From NCBI GenBank assembly GCA_021811085.1, contig JAJZPQ010000004.1:62001-126000 (forward strand): a DNA stretch of 64,000 bases, in the 5' to 3' direction. The translations under genes were made by a program, and so were the position numbers. Below the pieces are notes generated by a model. It was given only the letters and a program-made list of their open reading frames with translations. It did not search any database and had not been told where the DNA came from. The stretch's first letter is position 1, and each line of letters begins with the position of its first letter. Below, piece by piece: positions 57,291-64,000 of this stretch. The stretch comes from Pseudomonadota bacterium. GTDB lineage: Bacteria; Pseudomonadota; Gammaproteobacteria; Burkholderiales; SG8-39.

Positions 57291-57401
57291 GGTAATAAAT
57301 GTTTCACTTCTGTGTTACCCCAGGGCGACACCCGCAGAAATCCGCATCGCCGGATCCCACAATGGCTTATTCATCATTCTGTAATTCAAGCCGGATATTT
57401 T
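57291..57401 (+). promoter_or_regulatory. Two Pho-box-like elements and -10 of the phosphodiesterase
   Basis: Distal: GGTAAT (57291), TTTCAC (57302), TGTTAC (57313). Proximal: ATTCAT (57369), TGTAAT (57380), then 10 nt and TATTTT (57396-57401). A start near 57408 would leave about 63 nt before the GTG. Confidence 0.6.
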
Positions 57402-57470
57402 GCTCACGCACGCCTGCCACAGCAGGGTGCTTCCACCTACTCGCCACCGAATCACTAGGAGATCCAATCT

Positions 57471-59621
57471 GTGAAGTTGACCAATGTATTGATCGCCACC
57501 CTGGTCGCAGGCACCCTGTTAGCCGGCTGCGGCGGGGGTTCCTCGATCGCGCCCTCACCCACCGCGTCCGCGCTGGCTCCGACCCGCACCATCATCATGG
57601 TATGGGATGGCCTGCGCCCGGACTCGGTAAATGCCACCGACACCCCCAACCTGTACGCACTGCGCCAGACCGGGACTAACTTCAGCGACAATCACGCGAC
57701 CTACCCGACCTTCACCATGATGAACGGGTCGTCCTTTGCCACCGGGTCCTTTCCCAAGACCAGCGGCTTCTACGGCAACACCTTCTGGACGCCGCCGCAG
57801 GGAAGCTCCAACACCATTCCGGTCGGCAACAGCGCAGGCGGCAGCAGCCAGGATTACCAGGATCCGGTATTCACCGAGGACTACCAGGTTTTGACCACGC
57901 TCAACAACTACTACGGCGGCCAGCTGCTGCTGGTGAAGACCCTGTTTGCCACCGCGCAAAGCGCCGGCATGGTGACCGCCGCCATCGGCAAGTCCGGCGC
58001 CGCCTACATTCAGGACCTGGGACGAGGCGGCTACTTCCTGGATGAGAACTCCGTGCTGCCGCGCAGCCTGGTCACTGAACTGCAGAACAATGGCTATGCC
58101 ATTCCGGCCAACACCGTCAAAGCCTACTCCGGCGCGGACGCCGTCACGCTGGCAGGCAACAACGGCAGTCCGACGAATCGCGCCGGATATGTGACTTTCA
58201 ATACCACGGCCTACGACCCGAACGGCGCAATCGCCGTCGCGTCCCGCGACTCCACCGATAGCACGCAGGGTGCGCCCGAGGATGCCGCCAACAAGTACAT
58301 GATGTCGGTGTTTACCCGGTACATTCTGCCGCAGAAGAAGCCGATGCTTTCTTTGATCTGGTTCCGCACTCCGGACAACGTCGAGCACGGCTACGGCCCG
58401 GGCACGGCCAATGCCCTTGCTGGCTTGAGGTCGCAGGATGCGCGTCTGGGCGAACTCATTTCTGCGCTCCGCTTCAATGGCATGGACAGCACGACCAACA
58501 TCGTCATCGTATCCGACCATGGACATACCAGCGTTTCCGGCCCGCTCAGTCTCTATCCGCTGCGCGCCATTACACCGTCGACGACGCTGCCTAACGGTCC
58601 CCTGGTAAACAACTCGACCAGCGGCACAACCACCGCCGCGGTGGGTGCGGTGAATACCAGCGGTTACTCCTTCTCGGGAGACGTGCGCTCTGCCGATCTG
58701 CTGACTTACCGCGGCTTCAGCGCCTACGATGGCAGCGGGTGCACGACCTCCGCCATGTACGGCCTAAGCGCGACCGGCGTTCCGACCGCGCCCGTCAAGC
58801 TGGATACAACAGGAGCCCTGTGCGGAGCCGTCAATGCCAAGTACCAGGCGATCAGTTCGACCTTGCCCAGCCCGGTTGCCAAATTCACCGTACCGGCCCC
58901 GGGAAGCCTGCCGACAAACGGCATCGTGGTCGCAGCAAACGGCGGCTCCGACTATTTCTACGTTCCGGGACACGACGCCACGACGGTAAAGGACCTGGTT
59001 AAGTTTCTGCAGCAGCGCGAGGAATACGGCGCCATCTTCGTCGACAGCCGGTATGGCGCCATCCCAGGCACCATCGCCATGGCGCAAGTGAACCTGGAAA
59101 ATGCGACCCGCCAGAACAACGGTCAGCCCGATGTGGTGGTGAGCTTCAACTGGGACAATAATGTCTCGGTCCAAGGCATAACCGGCATCGAGTTCGAAAG
59201 CGCCGGCGGCCAGCGCGGCATGCACGGCAGCTTCGGCATCGCCGACGTGCATAACACCCTGATCGCCAATGGCCCGTCGTTCCAGTCTGCGGCCACCATC
59301 AGCAACCCATCGGGCAACGTCGACGTCGCGCCTACCGTAGCCTACTTGCTGGGGCTGTCCTTGCCTCAGGCCGATGGGCGCGTTCTCAACGAAGCGCTGA
59401 TGACACCGGGGAGCAAGTCAGCGCCGAACGTGGTTGCATCAACGGTAAGCAGCGGCGCGGCGACTGGACTGACTTTCGAATTGCCGACCGACCCGACCGG
59501 CAAGACGTCGGACCCGACTCTGGCTGTTGGCAGCTACAGCATAGATCTGGCAGTGAAGGATCTGACCGTCGATGGCAAGACCTACCGCTATTTTGACTAC
59601 GCCAAGGCTGTGCGTCAGTAA
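57471..59621 (+). CDS. Phosphodiesterase/nucleotide pyrophosphatase lipoprotein
   Basis: A 716-residue secreted lipoprotein (lipobox LLAGC at about residue 20, then a Gly/Ser-rich linker). The alkaline phosphatase superfamily (NPP) core has the metal Asp in VWDGLRPDSV, the nucleophile Thr in NHATYPTFTMMNGS, VSDHGHTS and a His in QRGMHGSFG. NPP enzymes cut phosphodiesters and pyrophosphates and so can release phosphate from organic sources. The GTG start follows TAGGAG. The two upstream Pho-box-like elements fit this job. Substrate unknown; the family also includes sugar phosphatases. Confidence 0.87.
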   Translation: MKLTNVLIATLVAGTLLAGCGGGSSIAPSPTASALAPTRTIIMVWDGLRPDSVNATDTPNLYALRQTGTNFSDNHATYPTFTMMNGSSFATGSFPKTSGFYGNTFWTPPQGSSNTIPVGNSAGGSSQDYQDPVFTEDYQVLTTLNNYYGGQLLLVKTLFATAQSAGMVTAAIGKSGAAYIQDLGRGGYFLDENSVLPRSLVTELQNNGYAIPANTVKAYSGADAVTLAGNNGSPTNRAGYVTFNTTAYDPNGAIAVASRDSTDSTQGAPEDAANKYMMSVFTRYILPQKKPMLSLIWFRTPDNVEHGYGPGTANALAGLRSQDARLGELISALRFNGMDSTTNIVIVSDHGHTSVSGPLSLYPLRAITPSTTLPNGPLVNNSTSGTTTAAVGAVNTSGYSFSGDVRSADLLTYRGFSAYDGSGCTTSAMYGLSATGVPTAPVKLDTTGALCGAVNAKYQAISSTLPSPVAKFTVPAPGSLPTNGIVVAANGGSDYFYVPGHDATTVKDLVKFLQQREEYGAIFVDSRYGAIPGTIAMAQVNLENATRQNNGQPDVVVSFNWDNNVSVQGITGIEFESAGGQRGMHGSFGIADVHNTLIANGPSFQSAATISNPSGNVDVAPTVAYLLGLSLPQADGRVLNEALMTPGSKSAPNVVASTVSSGAATGLTFELPTDPTGKTSDPTLAVGSYSIDLAVKDLTVDGKTYRYFDYAKAVRQ

Positions 59622-59656
59622 GTGCCGCGTTTGGACAAGAAACTGGAGATCCATCA

Positions 59657-60334
59657 TTGAATTACGCCATCCCCTGTAGCCATCGGGGACTGGGGCTGCG
59701 GTTCGCCACGCTCTGCGTGGCAGCCGCAGTTTCCCTGAATGTCCCGGCCAAAGAATCAACGTTTAATCAGGTCTTCACCGAAAAGGGCGAACCCAGCACA
59801 CTGCACTTCCAGGCGGTATTCACCTCCAACGGCGGTGAACATCATCTCGAAGTCTGGCGCGACGGCGACCGACGCGTGAAGCGCCGCACGGACGATTTGA
59901 TCGAGACCTACGCATCCCGCAAACCGGGCGATCCCGAATTCCACCTGTCGATCTTGGATATGAAAAGGCGGATACACACCCAGATCGATCGGACAAATCT
60001 GTATCGCATCGGCAACTTCACCGACTGGTTCGACCTGGCACACGGCCTGAAGCACCCCATGGGTGTATATCGCGTCGTGAAGATTCAGGCGCCAGATGGC
60101 ACCCCGAGCGCGATCAAGAGCTGCCAGTGGTATGACCTAATCCAGGACAAGCACGCCACCCACATCTGCTGGAGCGCGCAAAGCCGCATACCGTTGCTGA
60201 TTCAAGCGCAGGACGGGGTAGTGGTGTGGAGAGTAACCAGCTTGGACTGGAAGCCATTTCCCGCGAAAACCTTCGAGATCCACGACGAGGGCTTTATACG
60301 AAACGACGCGAATCAGGACATTGAGCGCGACTGA
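59657..60334 (+). CDS. Secreted protein of unknown function after the phosphodiesterase
   Basis: A 225-residue protein with a likely signal peptide (hydrophobic segment ATLCVAAAVSLNVPA). The rest is soluble: FQAVFTSNGGEHHLEVWRDG, VKRRTDDLIETYA, then CQWYDLI and HICWSAQSRIPLLI with two cysteines. I recognise no family. It appears to start with TTG 59657, preceded by GGAG at 8 nt. It lies 35 nt after the phosphodiesterase gene and is likely cotranscribed. Its lipid- or substrate-binding-like beta pattern is only an impression. Confidence 0.65.
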   Translation: MNYAIPCSHRGLGLRFATLCVAAAVSLNVPAKESTFNQVFTEKGEPSTLHFQAVFTSNGGEHHLEVWRDGDRRVKRRTDDLIETYASRKPGDPEFHLSILDMKRRIHTQIDRTNLYRIGNFTDWFDLAHGLKHPMGVYRVVKIQAPDGTPSAIKSCQWYDLIQDKHATHICWSAQSRIPLLIQAQDGVVVWRVTSLDWKPFPAKTFEIHDEGFIRNDANQDIERD

Positions 60335-60452
60335 ACAATGCACATCGGTGGTTTGCTCCGTATTTGTCGCCGCAGCTTACTCTGGTCCGACCATGCTTTA
60401 TCCGCTCCCGCTACGTCGCCGCGATATATCGGCCCATAGCGATTTCTCTTCT

Positions 60453-60475
60453 GTAGGAGCCGCTCTTAGCGGCAA
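60453..60475. repeat. REP-like palindrome
   Basis: GTAGGAG followed by a perfect GCCGCT-CTT-AGCGGC stem. This is the general form of REP elements in gamma- and betaproteobacteria (GTAGGAGC plus small hairpin). Intergenic, upstream of pssA. Confidence 0.6.
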
Positions 60476-60562
60476 TATAGGAATTCGTGTCGGTTAGCGA
60501 ATGTCCGCTTGCGCCACTGACTGGGTCCGTCAACGGTGGATAAGATCAGTCTAATTCCGGGC

Positions 60563-61972
60563 ATGGAAATGACATCATACCGTCGGCCTCGATCTTCCAG
60601 TCTAGCCGAGGCTTGGCGCAGTCTCAGGAGCCATGCCGAACGCAGACCCGACCTGGAAGATCTGCCGTGTATTCCGTTGGCGGCGGACCGCGTCCGAACC
60701 CTGACCGGTCCGGTGATGTTTCGAGAAACCCTGCTGAGCCTCATCGCGCAGGCCGCGGAGCGGGTCCTTATCGCGACGCTCTACCTGCAGGATGATGACG
60801 CCGGCAGGGAAGTGCTTTCCGCGCTGCATGCCGCCAAGGCGACGCGGCCCGCACTGCAGGTCGCAGTCTTCGTCGACTGGCATAGGGCGCGGCGAGGGCT
60901 CATCGGCAGAGTACGGAGCGAGGGTAATGCAAGCCTATACCGGGAGACGGCACGCCGCCTGGGTCCCGGCGTTCCGGTGTATGGCGTACCGGTCCAGACG
61001 CGAGAAATGCTCGGAGTGATGCACCTGAAGGGTTTCATTGTCGACGATACTGTTCTGTACAGCGGCGCCAGTCTCAACGATGTCTACCTGAATTGGGGCG
61101 AGCGCTATCGGCTGGATCGATACCATCTGTTTCACGATCGTCACCTCGCCGATAGCCTGGCCGGCATGCTGCTGCGGGTCATCCGCCCCAATCCGGCGGT
61201 ACACCCACTGGATGCCGACGCCGCGCCAAGAGCAGCTTCCTTGCGCGGCCCAATCACCAAATTCCGTCGCATCCTTCTCAAGACGCGCTATCACTTTGCC
61301 GAGGGCAGCATCCGCAGCGGAGAAGTGGGTATCACACCGCTCCTCGGCCTTGGCAGCCGGGATAACGAACTCAATGCCCTATTGCTGCAACTGATTCACC
61401 GCGCGCAAGACCGTTTGGTCTTGTTCACGCCCTATTTCAATCTTCCCGGCCCTGTTCGAAGGGCCGTCGACATGAAGATCAGGAAGCGCTGCAAGGTCAC
61501 CATCGTTCTGGGCGACAAGATTGCCAACGACTTCTACATTGCGCCGGAAGAACCTTTTGCTACGATTGGCGCATTGCCCTACCTCTACGAAGGCAACTTG
61601 CGCCGCTTCTGCAAGACTCATCAGCGCGCCATCGAGCGGGGGCTGCTCAACGTGCATGTGTGGCGCCATGCAAACCACACTTTCCATCTCAAAGGCCTGC
61701 TGGTGGACGACGATTACGCGCTGCTTACCGGCCACAACATCAATCCCAGAGCCTGGCGCCTGGATCTCGAAAACGCCCTGCTCATCCACGATCCGCATAG
61801 AACGCTGCTGGACCAACACCAAGCCGAGTTGGAAAGTTTCTTGACGCACACTCGGCGCCTGGACGGCTACACAGCGATCGAGACCGTCGACACCTATCCC
61901 GCCCCTGTCCGGCGCCTGCTCAGGCGACTGGGGCGCACGCGCATGGATCGATTGCTGAACCAAGTCTTGTAG
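60563..61972 (+). CDS. pssA: CDP-diacylglycerol-serine O-phosphatidyltransferase, PLD type
   Basis: PssA makes phosphatidylserine from CDP-diacylglycerol and serine. The 469-residue product resembles E. coli PssA along its whole length, with both HKD motifs: GVMHLKGFIVDDTVLYSG and FHLKGLLVDDDYALLTGHN followed by INPRAWRLDLENALLIHDP. Others are YGVPVQTREMLG and NDFYIAPEEPF. This phospholipase-D-type enzyme is the gamma-proteobacterial form; many betaproteobacteria use the CDP-alcohol transferase form instead. The ATG at 60563 is a likely start; a GTG at 60536 is open. It is convergent with psd. Confidence 0.9.
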   Translation: MEMTSYRRPRSSSLAEAWRSLRSHAERRPDLEDLPCIPLAADRVRTLTGPVMFRETLLSLIAQAAERVLIATLYLQDDDAGREVLSALHAAKATRPALQVAVFVDWHRARRGLIGRVRSEGNASLYRETARRLGPGVPVYGVPVQTREMLGVMHLKGFIVDDTVLYSGASLNDVYLNWGERYRLDRYHLFHDRHLADSLAGMLLRVIRPNPAVHPLDADAAPRAASLRGPITKFRRILLKTRYHFAEGSIRSGEVGITPLLGLGSRDNELNALLLQLIHRAQDRLVLFTPYFNLPGPVRRAVDMKIRKRCKVTIVLGDKIANDFYIAPEEPFATIGALPYLYEGNLRRFCKTHQRAIERGLLNVHVWRHANHTFHLKGLLVDDDYALLTGHNINPRAWRLDLENALLIHDPHRTLLDQHQAELESFLTHTRRLDGYTAIETVDTYPAPVRRLLRRLGRTRMDRLLNQVL

Positions 61973-62009
61973 CGGAAAGGGTTCGCAGACCCTGTTTCAG
62001 GCAGGAGTC

Positions 62010-62876
62010 CTAAAGCAGGCGCATCAGCCGCTCGCCCACGCGGATGCGCAGACCTTCGCCCACACCCTCGCAAAGCGCGAATCCGCGCGGCGCGAATACG
62101 ATGATGGTCGAGCCGTGCTGGAACCATCCCATCTGCGCGCCTTTGCGAAACGCAGCATCGCAGGCAATTACGCTCGGCCCGCCATAGCGCAGGTGCAGCG
62201 GCGTTTCAAGGAAATCGAGCTGTATGCTCGCGACCAGCACCGCTGCCACCGGCACCAGCACCAGCGGTGCGCCGCTCGCTTCGAGTCGCGTGAGTATCGC
62301 GGCGCGCTCGTTCTTGCAGAACAGTTTCTCCACGCGCTTGAGCGCGATCGGATTCACGTTCCAGGTATCGCCCGCGAAATAGGTTACGCGTTCCACCCGG
62401 CAGTCGTGCGGCGCGTGAAAGCGGTGATACATGCTCGAAGCGATGCGCAGCGTCGCGTAGCAGCCATCGCGCAGCAGATTGATCGTCCGTCCATCGCCGA
62501 GCAGGTCTCCGAGCGAGTACGGAAACCCCTTCGCCTGAACCACGCGCATGCCCTCGATCGGCCCGCACGCGCCGACAATCGCATCGCAGGGGCTCGTCAA
62601 CACGGCGGGATCGGCGTCGATGTTCCGGGCGCCGTCCTTGAGCTCGCGGATGAAGCAATCGTGCATGCTCGCGAATCGCGTCTTCTTTGCTTCGCTCAGG
62701 TCCAGGTCGGCGAAAAGGCGCCACAAGCCGATCGACAAATCGCGCACCTGCGGCTGCTCGATCCGGCTGAACCAGCCCATGAACCGCGTAAGCGCATGGC
62801 GCGGAATGCGGTTGGTGAGCAGGAAATTGAGATCCTCCTGCTGCAGGATTCGCGCAAGCTGCGAGCGGAAATTCAT
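62010..62876 (-). CDS. psd: Phosphatidylserine decarboxylase
   Basis: Psd converts phosphatidylserine to phosphatidylethanolamine, the step after PssA. The 288-residue product has the family blocks FFIREL-like [51 protein letters not shown] and, near the end, the self-cleavage site MGWFQHGST, here HGST instead of the common LGST. The Ser of this motif becomes the pyruvoyl group. It is convergent with pssA, making a complete phosphatidylethanolamine pair. Confidence 0.92.
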   Translation of the reverse strand: MNFRSQLARILQQEDLNFLLTNRIPRHALTRFMGWFSRIEQPQVRDLSIGLWRLFADLDLSEAKKTRFASMHDCFIRELKDGARNIDADPAVLTSPCDAIVGACGPIEGMRVVQAKGFPYSLGDLLGDGRTINLLRDGCYATLRIASSMYHRFHAPHDCRVERVTYFAGDTWNVNPIALKRVEKLFCKNERAAILTRLEASGAPLVLVPVAAVLVASIQLDFLETPLHLRYGGPSVIACDAAFRKGAQMGWFQHGSTIIVFAPRGFALCEGVGEGLRIRVGERLMRLL

Positions 62877-62920
62877 CAGATCGTAAACTGCGTCAGGTAA
62901 ATGGAGGGTGGAGGTTCCAA

Positions 62921-64000
62921 ATGGAAGAAACCCTGTATTTCTACGCGCTGGGCGCTTTGGCCGCCGCAGCGGCGCTGCCCCGCCTCAAGGCGCGTCTTGA
63001 GCTCTCGCAGGCGAAGCACCGGTCTCTGACCGGGCACGCGCGCATGGCGCGCCGGCTCGCGGAGCTCATCCCGTATTACGAGTACGATGAGTTCCGGTTC
63101 TTCAGCTGCGACGGAGCGCCCGAGACGGTCGCCGCACAGCGCCGCGCCGGCTTCGCGCGCCTCGCAGCGCTGTACCGCGAGCGCTACGCGAAAACCGCGG
63201 CGTTGACCGGGGAGGCCGCCGAGCACATAGCGGACCTGCAATTTACCGGCGCCTACCGTGTACCGTTCCAGTTCAGCCGGTATGTGCGCGAACACCTGCG
63301 GGGCGGCTCGTTTCTCGAGTCGTCCTCTGGCGTGACCGTTACCGATCTCGACGGCAACCGCTTCTACGACCTGACCGGATCGTACGGCGTCAACGTGTTC
63401 GGCTACGATTTCTACAAGTCCTGCATCGAAGAGGGCGCCGCGCGTGTGCACGCGCTCGGGCCGGTGCTCGGCGGTTATCATCCGCTGGTCGCCTACAACG
63501 CAAGGCGGCTGCGCGAAATCTCCGGCCTGAACGAAGTATCCTTTCACATGTCGGGTACCGAAGCGGTGATGCAGGCGGTGCGCCTCGCGCGCTACCACAC
63601 GCGCCGCTCGCATTTGGTGCGCTTTTGCGGTGCCTACCACGGTTGGTGGGGCGACGTGCAGCCTGGCGTCGGCAACCCGGTTCCGGCGCGCGAAACCTAT
63701 ACGCTCAAGGACATGGATGCCGCTTCCCTGCGCGTGCTCCGCCGCCGGCGCGACATCGCATGCGTGCTGGTCAATCCGCTGCAGGCGCTGCACCCGAATG
63801 CGGCAGCGCCGGGTGACTCCTCTCTCGTCGACAGCGCGCGCTATGCGTATTTCGACCGCGGGCGCTATTCCGAATGGCTGAAGGAACTGCGCGCGGTGTG
63901 CACCGATCGCGGTATTGTGCTGATATTCGACGAAGTGTTCGTCGGATTCCGCCTCGCGCCTGGCGGCGCCCAGGAGTATTTCGGCGTCCGCGCCGATATG
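62921..64000 (+). CDS. Class III aminotransferase, 3' end cut by window edge
   Basis: The visible 360 residues open with [20 protein letters not shown], a short hydrophobic stretch, and about 110 residues of unassigned sequence. From about residue 130 it is a class III PLP enzyme, close in pattern to glutamate-1-semialdehyde aminomutase: [62 protein letters not shown]. The catalytic Lys would lie beyond the edge. ATG 62921 follows GGAGG; the gene is divergent from psd with 44 nt between. Role unknown. Confidence 0.82.
   Translation, partial: MEETLYFYALGALAAAAALPRLKARLELSQAKHRSLTGHARMARRLAELIPYYEYDEFRFFSCDGAPETVAAQRRAGFARLAALYRERYAKTAALTGEAAEHIADLQFTGAYRVPFQFSRYVREHLRGGSFLESSSGVTVTDLDGNRFYDLTGSYGVNVFGYDFYKSCIEEGAARVHALGPVLGGYHPLVAYNARRLREISGLNEVSFHMSGTEAVMQAVRLARYHTRRSHLVRFCGAYHGWWGDVQPGVGNPVPARETYTLKDMDAASLRVLRRRRDIACVLVNPLQALHPNAAAPGDSSLVDSARYAYFDRGRYSEWLKELRAVCTDRGIVLIFDEVFVGFRLAPGGAQEYFGVRADM

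Overview
The window looks like the chromosome of a betaproteobacterium. It is GC-rich, and two blocks have an order familiar from that group: tpiA-secG-tRNA-Leu-nuoABCDEFGHI, and bamE/fur-dapB-carA-carB-greA-yhbY-rlmE-ftsH-folP-glmM. The genus cannot be named from the sequence.

Layout. 1-8341: start of a complex I operon (nuoA to nuoI, minus strand, nuoI cut by the edge). 8342-18064: an orphan pstS with a twin-arginine-type signal, tRNA-Leu(GAG), secG, tpiA, a small DUF-type protein, alanine dehydrogenase, an EamA permease, then a complete pstSCAB transporter without phoU. 18093-25850: an accessory insert on the minus strand: a deaminase-GHKL ATPase fusion, a DUF2971 protein, a Ser/Thr kinase with TPR repeats, a double AAA+ Clp protein and an FHA protein, with palindromic repeats and a broken antitoxin gene. 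25851-44115: housekeeping genes (glmM, folP, ftsH, rlmE, yhbY, greA, carAB, dapB, bamE, fur, a GDT1-type exporter, sixA) and polyphosphate genes (ppx, ppk1), then a PhoU-like/Pit pair (43489-45139).

45160-64000 is mainly a phosphate-saving and membrane-lipid region. It encodes betaine lipid synthesis (btaA-btaB) joined to a PlcP-like phosphoesterase, ornithine lipid synthesis (olsB and an olsA-like acyltransferase), a phasin and a thiolase (polyhydroxybutyrate), a GT4 glycosyltransferase-PAP2 phosphatase operon, diacylglycerol kinase, a secreted phosphodiesterase lipoprotein, and an enterobacterial-type PssA plus Psd for phosphatidylethanolamine. The window ends inside a class III aminotransferase.

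How it fits together. By eye I find the same Pho-box-like pattern (6-nt units close to TGTCAY or TGTAAY every 11 nt, often with a -10 hexamer 10 nt after the last unit) in front of both pstS genes, btaA, olsB, the olsA operon, the glycosyltransferase operon, the phosphodiesterase and three small unknown genes. The reading is that phosphate starvation switches on phosphate uptake, phospholipid breakdown to diacylglycerol, and replacement by phosphorus-free betaine, ornithine and perhaps glycolipids. Two of the unknown small proteins (45160-45477 and 51404-51685) are paralogues with almost the same promoter. They are the best candidates for something undescribed, together with the kinase-Clp-FHA module.
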